DNA of 64,000 bases, from positions 930,001 to 994,000 of the forward strand of contig CANJKZ010000409.1 of assembly GCA_947471745.1 (NCBI GenBank), written 5' to 3'. Made by a program: the position numbers and the translations under genes. This DNA is from Closterium sp. Naga37s-1 (Eukaryota; Streptophyta; Zygnematophyceae; Desmidiales; Closteriaceae). Position 1 is the stretch's first letter, and every line of letters starts with the position of its first letter. Under the pieces are notes generated by a model, which saw nothing but the letters and a program-made list of their open reading frames with translations, did no database searches and was not told the origin of the DNA. Shown piece after piece: positions 1-9,420 of this stretch.

Positions 1-73
1 GCCCTTCCCTTCTCTCGCCTCGCTCTCCCCCTCCATCCCCCTCTCCCTCGCCCTCCCCAATCACCCCCACAAG

Positions 74-2311
74 GCTGTGGGGGCGGCCGTGGCAGCACAT
101 GCAGCGGACAGAGGAGGTGAATGGGCACCTGATAGGGCGCACCAACGTGGACGGCAGGCGCTGGTGGTTCGCCCAGGCCACTCGCTACCTCATGCGCTAC
201 CGCAGCCCGCGCCTGTGCCATCTTGCCAACAAGGCACGCCACGAGGCGTTTGGCAGGGAGGCGGCAGCACAGGCTGTTTCTGCTCTAGCGGATGGGTGGC
301 CAGAGGTGAGCTTCTGTGGGGGGTTCAGTGCGGGTGACTGAGTGGGGAGGACGAAGAGTGGGTGTGAGTGGATATGAGGGAAGGGTGTTTGTCAGGGAGG
401 CGGCAGCACAGGCTGTTTCTGCTCTTGCGGATGGGTGGCAAGAGGTGAGCTTCCTTCTGTGGGGGGTTCAGGGGGTTCAGTGCGGGTAAATGGACGTGGA
501 AGGCGAAGAGTGGGTGTGAGGGAGTGGATATGATATGAGGGAAGGGTGTTTGGCAGGGAGGCGGCAGCACAGGCTGTTTCTGCTCTTGCGGATGGGTGGC
601 CAGAGGTGAGCTTCCTTCTGTGAGGGTTTGAGCGTGTGAATGAGCGGGGACGGCAAAGAGTGGGTGTGAGAGGTTGTGGAGTGAGTGTGGTGGGTGTGAT
701 TGAGTGAGTCAGTGAATTAGTGAGTGAATGAGAGGAAGAGCTTGTGTGAAGCCTCAGTGCAAAGACAACAGTATCCGAGAATGGGACTGTGGTCTGTGCC
801 TGTATGCCTGCTTGCCTGCCTGCCTGCTTGCCTCCTTGCCTCCTTGCCTCCTTGCCTGCTTGCCTGCTTGCCTCCTTGCCTGCTTGCCTACCCACCCTGC
901 CTTAACGCCCCCGTCTCCCTATCATGCCTCATTCCCCCACCTTGCGACTCCCTATCTCTCCTTCCACAGGTGCATCTGACCCCCAAGAAACTGACCAAGC
1001 ATCGGAAGCGATACCAAGGGCTAGAGCCTGTGTGGGCAGCGGTGAGAGAGGCAGCCGTGGGGAGGAGATACGTGGCAGTGCACGTGAGGCAAGGCGACAA
1101 GTCTTCCGAAATGCGCCTGCTGCCTCTGTCCGCCTATCTGGAACTTGCTGAGAAGGCACGGAGAAACTTCCCGGAGGTTACCACCATGTGGCTGAGCACG
1201 GAAATGGAGGTAGGTGGAGTGGTTGGGAGTGGTTGGGTGGCTGTGTAGGTGGGCAGGTGGGTGGGTGGGCAGGTGGGTGGGTGAGCAGGTGGGTGGGTGG
1301 GCAGGTGGATGGGTGGGACCTCAAACCATGCCTTCTTCGCCCGTCATAAAACCTCCTTCTTTCCCTCCCTGGCGTCATCTCTGCCCAAAAGGTCATGGTT
1401 CAGGTGGCACGGTGCATGCACTCCTCTCGCTCTTCACATCACTTCATCACGTTCCACACATTTCCCTCCTCCAGGTGACTTTTGAGTCGACTCAAAAGTT
1501 GCCGCCTCTCGATTACGTTCCACTACTTCTTCCCTCCTCCAAGCACCTCCAGGAAACCTCTTTCCTTACCCGCTTCACCATCCCTGTCTCCCTCCTCTCA
1601 TTTCATAAGCCACACCCTGTTACTTAACCCCTTCCTCCTCCCCCTCTCCCCCTTCCTTTCTCTCTCTCTCTCTCTCTCTTACCCGCTTACCCGCTTAACC
1701 CCTTCCTCCTCCCCCTCTCCCCCTGCCTTTCTCTTTCTCTCTTATCCTGTTACTTAACCCCTTCCTCCTTCCCCCTCTCCCCCTGCCTTTCTCTCTCTCC
1801 CCCTGCCTTTCTCTCTCTCTCTCTCTCTTTCTCTCTCTTTCCTTACCCGCTTCACCATCCCTGTCTCCCTCCTCTCATTTCATAAGCCACATCCTGTTAC
1901 TTAACCCCTTCCTCCTCCCCCTCTCCCCCTGCCTTTCTCTCTCTCCCTCTCTCTCTCTCTCTCCAACAGGATGTGGTGCAGGAAGCAACTCGCCTGCTCT
2001 CCCCACGTTGGGACGTCAAATACACCCGCTTTCCCCGGCAAGGCGCGGCTAATATATCCATGAAGTCATATGAATCTGACGTGGGCGTGGGACCAACATC
2101 AGACAACGCATTTGTGAATCTGGTTCTTGCAGCTGAGGCGGATTTGTTTGTGGGGACGCTGGGATCGACTTGGTCTGTGTTGATCGATAATCTGAGGGTT
2201 ACTGGGGGGAAGGAACGGGCTGGGTTTCTGAGTGTTAATAAGGATCGGTATTGGTTCAGCAAAAGAGTGGTCGGGGAAGGGGGGAAGGTGGGAGGTGGTG
2301 GTGGGTTGTGA
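74..2311 (+). CDS. GT23/FUT8-like fucosyltransferase, 3' exons (5' end outside window)
   Basis: Three exons join in frame: 74-305 (acceptor ...cacaag, donor GAG|gtgagc), 970-1209 (acceptor ccacag, donor GAG|gtaggt) and 1970-2311 (acceptor ccaacag, stop TGA 2309-2311). All junctions are phase 0, giving about 271 residues. Exon 2 has the nucleotide-sugar motif VAVHVRQGDKSSE, followed by LLPLSAYLELAEKA. Exon 3 has SDNAFVNLVLAAEADLFVGT followed by LGSTWSVLIDNLR. This order matches the C-terminal catalytic half of alpha-1,6-fucosyltransferases (GDP-fucose donor, usually a Golgi type II membrane protein), with Arg of HVR as the expected donor-binding residue. No C-terminal SH3 domain is seen. The signal anchor and stem would lie upstream of base 1. 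A more distant O-fucosyltransferase-type enzyme is the alternative. Its introns are full of tandem duplications of its own splice sites, annotated separately. The last residues (VGEGGKVGGGGGL) are low-complexity and may not be conserved. Confidence 0.75.
249..605 (+). repeat. Triplicated exon end plus 5' splice site of the fucosyltransferase
   Basis: The last ~57 bases of exon 1 plus donor GAG|gtgagc occur three times in direct order, ending at 305, 444 and 605. The copies differ by a few substitutions (CTAGCGG versus CTTGCGG). Intervening sequence with AAGAGTGGGTGTGAG is also repeated, so the unit is about 140-160 bp. Only the first donor preserves the reading frame without intervening stops, so copies 2 and 3 are intronic decoys. 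Confidence 0.9.
800..900 (+). repeat. TGCCTGCT/TGCCTCCT microsatellite in fucosyltransferase intron 1
   Basis: An array of interspersed TGCC TGCT and TGCC TCCT tetramers upstream of the exon 2 acceptor at 969. It also acts as an extended pyrimidine-rich stretch. No coding signal is seen. Confidence 0.85.
1205..1320 (+). repeat. G-rich donor-like array at the start of fucosyltransferase intron 2
   Basis: Directly after the exon 2 donor GAG|gtaggt, the intron carries at least six copies of CAG-GTGGGTGGGTGG-like units. Each contains another AG|GTGGG donor-like sequence. Confidence 0.8.
1421..1541 (+). repeat. Perfect 22-bp palindrome between two direct repeats
   Basis: Positions 1478-1499 form a perfect 22-bp palindrome with core TTTTGAGTCGACTCAAAA. 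It is flanked by an imperfect direct repeat of about 40-50 bp containing CGTTCCAC and TTCCCTCCTCCA, at 1421-1474 and 1502-1541. The left copy ends at an acceptor-like CTCCAG. The same layout recurs in the RWP-RK and plastid-protein genes. Confidence 0.85.
1618..1969 (+). repeat. Tandem pyrimidine-rich repeats before the exon 3 acceptor
   Basis: A block beginning TTACTTAACCCCTTCCTCC and continuing into CTCCCCCTGCCTTTCTCTC is repeated several times with length variation. The copies near 1600 and 1880 both extend back into CATTTCATAAGCCACA. This is a repeat-expanded polypyrimidine tract in front of the acceptor at 1969. Confidence 0.85.
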
Positions 2312-2734
2312 TTAGAGCAAGGAGCGGGTAGTGTAGCATTGTAGTGCTGGTTAGCACAAGACATGCAACGACGCGACACTACCGTGGTTGGTAACATGCT
2401 GTCTAACGAGTTTTGGGGAAGATTGCCCTGCGGTGCGGTGTGGCTCATCATGAGCCTCTTAAAGCCAGCAGCTAAAATAGTGACCCCCGTCCCAACTTGA
2501 AAAGGTGTTGCGAAGCGAGGATGGAACCAGTCTGAAAAACACTGTTTCAAACGAATTGCATCAACAACTTTTTTTCCCCTTGTTCGGGTGTGTGATCCTA
2601 CGGCCTCATATCAGGCCACCACGAATCAAGATTGTACTTTTTGCCTGGTAAAACTAACGAGAGGTTTTGGGTTTAGCCATTTTTCAGTGTGAGCCTGATA
2701 TGAGGTTCGCTTGATACGAGGTGTAGGAATACGC
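2312..2734. other. Intergenic segment with a short inverted repeat
   Basis: No coding signal is seen. CCTCATATCAGGC at 2604-2616 is perfectly inverted at 2693-2705, bounding about 102 bp. The right part, containing TTGATACGAGG and AGGAATACGCTCTAAG (about 2695-2740), recurs at 33598-33644. The gypsy element was inserted at the end of this repeated block. Confidence 0.6.
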
Positions 2735-3612
2735 TCTAAGGAAAATTCCTTTTCCTTACTTCGCGCCCCTCCTTACCGCGTACATGACCATTCCCGCCAC
2801 CAGCACCCAACAGTGAAACGTTACCTGCTCGCGACACTCGCCTCGACCACTGCTCCCGCCACTGTTCACGACGCGACCCAACCTCATGGTTCGGTTGGTA
2901 ACCCGTGCTCCGGACCTCCGCCTCAACATTTCCCAACCTCGGCGCTAGGCCCGTAGCGCACCCCAAATTCTCGCATTACCATTACCACGCTAGCTTCGCC
3001 ATACATTCTTCGCTCATGCTTTCGCTCATTGTACCGTATGGCCCCGGATAGTAGCGCATATGCGCTTATAAAAAAATCAGTTTTTTGGGGGGGGGGCGCT
3101 TGTAATTGAGTAACGGCCATAAGCGCCGGCGCTTATATAATGGCAAATACAATATTATACTCTTAGAGTACCAAATTGTATATTTCATTGTTGCCATTTC
3201 AACCGAGTCGAAACAATTTTGCATCACAAAGCAGAATCGCACGGAAACGATTCCGCTTCCTCCACACGGGCAAAGTCACGTCACCTTGCAGGCATGCCAG
3301 CACATCCTGACTGGATGCGCAGCCAGTCAGGTCTTCGCGAGTCAAACGAATCGAAATTGAAATTGGACTCGCTGCAAAAATGAAACTCGTTACCGATTTA
3401 AACAGTATTTTTAATGAAAATTGTACGTGCGCTTATAATAAGTAAAGGTTTTCTAGGGGGGGCGCTTATAATCGAATTCCGGCCATAAGCGCCATGCTCC
3501 AGATAGAAGCGCCGGCGCCTTTAATCGGACGGCGCCTATATCCGGGGCCATACGGTACTGTTTTGTTTCGATAGTGCAATTCTCGCTCGCTCACTCAATT
3601 GCACTTGTAACA
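2735..3612 (+). repeat. Left (5') gypsy LTR, interrupted by a MITE
   Basis: Matches the right LTR at 8489-8842 from TAAGGAAAATTC to CTCACTCAATTGCAC and GTAACA. The match is interrupted at 3034-3555 by a 522-bp element flanked by TA. Removing it leaves about 356 bp, the same length as the right LTR. Confidence 0.9.
3034..3555. mobile_element. Non-autonomous pogo-type MITE (522 bp) in the gypsy LTR
   Basis: Perfect terminal inverted repeats begin CCGTATGGCCCCGGATA and are flanked by a TA target duplication (3032-3033, 3556-3557). The intact right LTR shows the empty site as TTGTACTG. The subterminal regions are rich in GCGCTTATA and GGCCATAAGCGCCGG motifs, also found at both ends of the autonomous-size element 39120-49248. 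It is therefore an internally deleted relative of that family. No ORF of note. Confidence 0.88.
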
Positions 3613-3794
3613 CTTGGTATTTATAGCCTACGATCTCTTCTCGGACCGCACCCACACCTTCGCTTCCCCACTATCTCAATTTTTGGGGGGGTAAGACGTC
3701 TCTCAGCGTCCAGGCACCGCCGCTCGAAGTGCTCTATCGAAAGCACGCACGACCACGAATGCGGCCCTCGCGGAGCTTGCCCGACACCCTCGCC

Positions 3795-4996
3795 ATGGCC
3801 GAACCCAATCTCGCGACGTTGACGCAGGAGCAGCTTGACCGACTCGTACGCCAACTCGAAGATTCGGCGCTCGAAATCGCGACACTCACGGCGGAACGTG
3901 ACTCCGCCCGCCAACAATCAACGGTGAATGCACCAGCACCAACACTGACATCTGCAAATGCACCTGCGCAATCGGATGAGCCGATTGTCATTTCATCCGA
4001 CACACCGTCACATCACGACAGCGTGGGACAGCGCTCAGGCGTAGCCAGTGATGGCGCCGCTTAATCAATGCCTGGCATGGAGAGGAATAGGGCTGCACCA
4101 AACACGAGCGGGCCTCGTGAAGCCCGTCGTCACGTCGAATTTGCATCAACAAGTGGTAACGACAACATCGTCGCACCGATGCCGCTCAAGCCGCAGCGCC
4201 CGCCCTGCTTCGATCCTAGCCAAGGCGGAGGTCCGACTGTTCAATCGTGGGTCTTCACGATGAACGTCTTCTTCGACGCGAATTACGTCGAGTCGGACGC
4301 AGCGAAGATACGATACGTTGTTTCGCTGCTACAGGGCCCCGCCATGGACTGGTGGCGAGTCATCGTGATGTCGCCACGCGCTTACGAGCCACCGTCGCAA
4401 GAGGAAGGGCCCACGGGGCTAGCCGTCACTTGGAGTTCAATCTGCGAAACCGCCCAGTACAACACGTGGGATGCGTGGTGCGCAGGGCTTCGGGCGTGCT
4501 TCGAGCCGATCGCGGCTTCTATTTCGGCGCGTCAGAAACTGCGTACTTGGCGACAACTTGGGTCAGTCCAAGATTATACGAGCAATTTTCTCGCACTCTG
4601 CGAGCAAGTCGGTTACATGCACGAGGTGGAGCGGGTGCACCGTTACGTCGGAGGGCTGAAGCCGGACATCTCGCACGAAATCATGCTACGCGGGCTATCG
4701 AACTTCAACGAGATCCTTGCGCTCGCCGAGAAAATCGACATTTTGCGCCGTCCAAGACCGGGGTCCTACTACGGACATCGCCCTCGGGGACCGACCGAGC
4801 ACGCCACCGTACACGCCGTTGCGGCGAATGCAGCTGCTGTGCTATTCAAGGGGCGCTGCTTCGCTTGCAATAGGCCGGGCCATCGTAAGAGCGAGTGCCC
4901 AGAGGAGCTAAGACGCAGTGGAGCAGAGCAGAGCAGGGGAGGGAGTCTGGGAGGCCGGGAAACGCCAACAGTCAGTAGAGATCGGGCCCACTACTG
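3795..4996 (+). pseudogene. Gypsy gag with CCHC zinc knuckle
   Basis: Starts at ATG 3795 (MAEPNLATLTQEQLDRL), with one in-frame TAA at 4062-4064, after which the same frame continues. The capsid-like region contains GPAMDWWRVI and FLALCEQVGYMHEVERVHRY. It ends in a nucleic-acid-binding CX2CX4HX4C knuckle (CFACNRPGHRKSEC, about 4858-4900). The first part is rich in Leu/Glu heptad-like spacing, probably a coiled coil. Confidence 0.85.
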
Positions 4997-7017
4997 ACGA
5001 GACTCACTGCTCGTTCGACCCCACTGACCCTCACCGAGTCACAATACCGATTCGCGCAATCGATCGGGCTCGGCTGAATAAGGAGGGTACATCGACGGAT
5101 TGCCCAATACTGATTTACGGGAAAATACAGGGGACAGCAGTGAAGATTTTTATAGACGGAGGTGCAAGTCACAGTTTAGTTAATACCGCAACCGCACGAA
5201 AGCTGCAACTGACGCTTAGCCGCTGCTTACTGGAGATCGACGCACGCTTAGTGGACGGCATGCCACTGGCCATACGAGAAAACGTGGAGAGAGTAAAAGT
5301 TCGCTGCGGGGGAAACTTCGGGTTTGCACAGGAAATGCTCGCGACGACACTGGATGGGCACGACATTTTACTTGGACGTGATTCGCTGCGACGATACAAC
5401 CCGCGAATTGACTGGACGACGGGTAGCTGCACTGTGCGAAGTAGTGGTAAATGGTTCGAACTACCTCGCTGGCGGTCACCCGAGTCTTCAACGGTCCACG
5501 TCAACGCCATCACGATGAAACGGGTTGTCGCCGTTGGAGCTGACGTGTACGCGGTGGATATTGCATTGATAGGAGAAGCCGGACAGCCGAGTGATTTTCA
5601 GAAACTGCTGGCAGCCGTACCGCCCAAACTACAGGAACTACTGAACAGTATCCGAGGATTTTTCCAGACGACCTACCGGAGGGACTGCCACCTCAGCGGG
5701 CACACGACCACCGCATAGAACTAGAACCGGGGGCACAGCCAACCGTACAGCGACAGTTCAGACTGACAGAGCCCGAGCTTGACGAACTGAGGAAGCACTT
5801 AGATTACCTGTTAGAGAGAATATTCATCCGACCGAGCTCATCACCGTTCGCCGCACCGATACTATTCACACCAAAAAAAGACGGAGGGTTTCGCATGTGT
5901 ATCGACTACCGAGCACTGAACAGAGTAACAGTCAAGTCGCGATATCCCATCCCTCACGCCAATGAAATGATAGATCAACTGCGAACAACACGGGTTTTTT
6001 CGAAGATCGACTTACGGGGAGGTTACCACCAGATTAGGGTCGAACCATCGGACTGCGCCAAGACTGCTTTAGAACTAGATACGGATCCTTCGAGTACACA
6101 TTGGTGCCATTCGGGCTGACCAACGCACCAGCGACTTTTTAGATGACCATGAACGAGGCGTTTAGGCCACTTTCAGATAAATGCGTGATCGTTTACCTCG
6201 ACGACATCCTAGTCTACTGTCGCGACAAGCAGCAGCACTTAGCAGACCTGAAAGCGGTGTTTAAGGTTTTAAACGAGCACAGACTACTGACCAAGGGTTC
6301 CAAGTGCGAGTTCTTTCAGGATAGGTTAGAGTTTCTGGGGCACGTTATTTCGGAGGCTGGAGTTGAGATCGACCCAAAGAAGCTGGACACGGTGAAAGCG
6401 TGGCAACCCCCGACAAATATCATGGAGCTGCAGAGGTTTTTAGGGTTCGTTAATTATGTGCGTCGGTTTGTCCCCGACATGGCACGATTAACTGTTCACT
6501 GACTTATTTGCTGCGGAAGGGGGTCGCTTTTACGTGGGGGGAGAAAGAGCATGCTGCCTTCTCTGCCCTGAAAACTATTCTCTGTTCACCGCCCGTACTG
6601 CGCATCGCCGACCCACACCACCCATTTAAAGTAGTTACAGACGCAAGTGACATCGCCATCGGAGCCGTACTGCTACAGGATTTCGGCAACGGCCTACAAC
6701 CCATCGCATACGAGTCACGAAAATTGCATCCGCCCGAGAAAAAATACCTGATACACGACCGCGAAATGCTCGCGATCGTGCACGCGTTCAAAGTCTGGCG
6801 CTGTTACTTGACCGGCGCAGACGTGACAGTACGGACAGACCACAAATCACCACAGTACCTCCGTGCACAGCCCCATCTCAACCCACGACAAGTTCGTTGG
6901 CTCGACTTCCTCGAGTCGGATTTTCAGTACACGGTTACCTACAAAAAAGGGGCATCGAACATCGCCGACGCACTGACCCGCCCCACTGCCCAAATCCACG
7001 CCAAACTACTCGCCTAA
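4918..7017 (+). pseudogene. Gypsy protease, reverse transcriptase and RNase H
   Basis: The protease ORF (4918-5718) has the aspartic active-site segment FIDGGASHSLVN. A frameshift leads into reverse transcriptase (about 5715-6500) with FRMCIDYRALN, FSKIDLRGGYHQIR, and the catalytic YLDD box in VIVYLDDILVY. A stop follows NAPATF near 6140 and another sits near 6500. RNase H (6508-7017) has VVTDASDIAIGAVLLQ and VRTDHKS. There are at least four frame breaks. YLDD plus RNase H directly after RT fits Ty3/gypsy rather than copia. Confidence 0.88.
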
Positions 7018-7189
7018 ACCAGCCCGCTGCTCACAGGACTATTTACCCACGGCTACCAAACAGACCCGTTCTTCACCGGAGGAAACTCGCAGCAGTTCGC
7101 AGCAGCAAAAGGGGTGTATTACGTAAAAACCGGCACTGATAGGATCTGGGTACCGGGCTATACCCTACTACGGGAATTACTGCTACAGG

Positions 7190-8459
7190 AGGCACATGAC
7201 GGAGTCACCTCAGGACATTTTGGGGTAGAAAAAACATGGCAGCAGCTGTAGCGATATTATTACTAGCCTGAGATGCTGACCGACGTGCAGCGACACGTGG
7301 CATCGTGTCCCACCTGCCAGCTCACGAAGTCGTCACGACAGCGACCAGCAGGACAGATGCAGCCGATACCACCCCCAGAGCGTGCTTGGCAGCAGGTGAC
7401 GATGGACTTCGTCACGGGGTTACCGGCTGGAGCAAGTGGGAACGACGCAATCCTGGTCGTCGTCGATCGGCTGACGAAGATGGCACACTTCGCAGCCTGC
7501 AAGAAATCAATCACGGCCTAAGAAACAGCCTGACTCTTCATCTCCACCGTAGTTCGACTGCACGGGATACCAGCAGCAATCATCAGCGATCGCGACACGA
7601 AATTCACCAGCAACTTCTGGCGGAACCTGTGGCAGCAGTTTGGCACGCGACTACAATTCGGTTCATCATACCACCCCGAAACCGACGGACAGACAGAACG
7701 GACAAATCAAACCATGGAACAGTTGATTCGAGCAACGTGCGACGACCCGGCAACATGGGAACAGCAGCTGCCTCGCATAGAGTTCGCGTATAACAACTCC
7801 ACGTCAGCCACGACACAACAGTCACCGTTCTACCTCAACTACGGAAAAAACCCCACAGTACCCATGACGCCGAATCCCGACAACCCAGTACCACGCGCGC
7901 AACAGTTCGCAGAGATTTTACAGGCAGCACGGACCCGAGCAGCAGATGCAATTAAAAATCCAACATCATCGCTAAACGCAACGCTGATCGCCACCGCCGC
8001 CCCGTCACTTACCAACCCGACGACCTGGTATTACTCGACACTCAAATCCCCCGCCTACCCATCACTCCAAAACTCCGCCCCCAATATTGCAAGCCATTTC
8101 GCATTAGCCACATGATCACCCCCGTCACCGCCCACCTCCTCCTCCTTGCTGACTGGTACGTCAGCCCGTCGTTCCACGTCAGTTTGCTTCGCCCGTACGT
8201 CCCATCCACCAGCCAACTACCTCGCAACCGCCCCGCCAGCATGACACGACCGCCGACAGAGCCAATCATCACGCCCGAAAAGATACTGAGCCACCGAGTT
8301 CGTGACGCCGTGGAGCCCGCAGGATCGAATTTCTGATTCGCTGGAAGGACCGCACGCCAACCGAAGACAACTGGGTGCCTCTGGACAGAATCGAAAACCA
8401 CCCCGTCCTCACCGACTATCTACGCAGCCGAAATTTCCGAGACGTACACGCACTCTCGT
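7190..8459 (+). pseudogene. Gypsy integrase with C-terminal chromodomain
   Basis: The zinc-binding part shows VASCPTCQLTKSSRQRPAG (about 7305-7362). The catalytic core follows with VTMDFVTGLPAG and ILVVVDRLTKMAHF, then frameshifts and stops. ATTQQSPFYLNYGKNP belongs to the end of the core. From about 8277, EKILSHRVRDA and, after a frameshift near 8310, FLIRWKDRTPTEDNWVPLD form a chromodomain (aromatic W, WKxR..E.NW pattern). This places the element among chromoviruses, whose integrase tail binds modified histones. Confidence 0.8.
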
Positions 8460-8488
8460 AAGGAGGGCCTCCTTGGGGAGGGGGGTAG

Positions 8489-8842
8489 TGTAAGGAAAAT
8501 TCATTTTCCTTACTTCGCGCCCCTGCTTACGGCGTACATGACCATTCCCGCCACCAGCACCCAACAGCGAAACGTTACCCGCTCGCGACACTCGCCTCGA
8601 CCACTGCTCCCGCCACTTTTCACGACGCGACCCAACCTCACGGTTCGGTTGGTAACCCGCGCTCCGGACCTCCGCCTCGACATTTCCCAACCTCGGCGCT
8701 ATGCCCGTAGCGCACCCCAATTTCTCACATTACCATTACCACGCTAGCTTCGCTATATATTCTTCACTCATGCTTTCGCTCATTGTACTGCTTTGTTTCG
8801 ATAGTGCAATTCTCGCTCGCTCACTCAATTGCACTCGTAACA
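8489..8842 (+). repeat. Right (3') gypsy LTR
   Basis: 354 bp starting TGTAAGGAAAATTC and ending CGTAACA, highly similar to the left LTR. It lacks the MITE, so it shows the empty target site. Confidence 0.9.
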
Positions 8843-9420
8843 TCGGGCCTATATCCCACTATGCCTCTTCACCAGGATTATCTTTTGACAGGTTAACTAC
8901 CCTGATTACCCTTGCTATAGTCCGTGTTTTGCCATTTACCCTGATTTTTTAAGTGCATTTGATTTGTCACCTTGGTTTAAAAAGTGTAGTTTTTTTTTCC
9001 CCTGAATCGATTAGGGTTCGGGATTTCTACCCTGGCGAAACAGGGTGGATAAAAAAGTACCCTGAAGCCGAAACTCCCTCGCACGTGATCGGAACACATG
9101 GAAAATCCCTGCCCGAATCAAAACACCTCAGCAAATTGCCACTCACCCTGCTTGCAAAGTACAGCGCATCCTTGTTTGATGGTAAAGTGGGCAGCAGCAT
9201 GCACTGTCGGCGGTGCTTCCCTGCTTCCTTCAAGGACAGCGCATGTGTGTGGGCAGCAAGGACTGCCAGCAGTGTTGGAATGCTTCCATGGAGGACAATT
9301 CTGATGGGAAGAAGCATGGCGACGCGTTGAATTGAAGGAGGCCAAGAATGGGACCTCCGGGTTCATCCCATTCTTAGCATTGGTGTGATCGCAACATGCA
9401 GCAGCTTCAATTCTCACCTC

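Larger units (their letters stand above)
2735..8842 (+). mobile_element. Ty3/gypsy LTR retrotransposon (chromovirus type), decayed
   Basis: Two LTRs of about 355 bp (2735-3612 with a MITE inside; 8489-8842) flank gag, protease, reverse transcriptase, RNase H, integrase and a chromodomain, in Ty3/gypsy order. A polypurine tract (CCTTGGGGAGGGGGGTAG) immediately precedes the right LTR. The bases after the left LTR, TTGGTATTTATAGCC, resemble an initiator-tRNA-Met primer site. Several stops and frameshifts make it non-functional. The flanks TACGC and TCGGG do not match, so no target duplication is visible and one flank may have been rearranged. Confidence 0.9.

Noticed and set aside
1478-1499. Palindrome containing GTCGAC as a cloning linker artefact
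   Set aside because: Related palindromes in the same window have other centres and substitutions and lie inside diverged direct repeats, so they are old genomic sequence.
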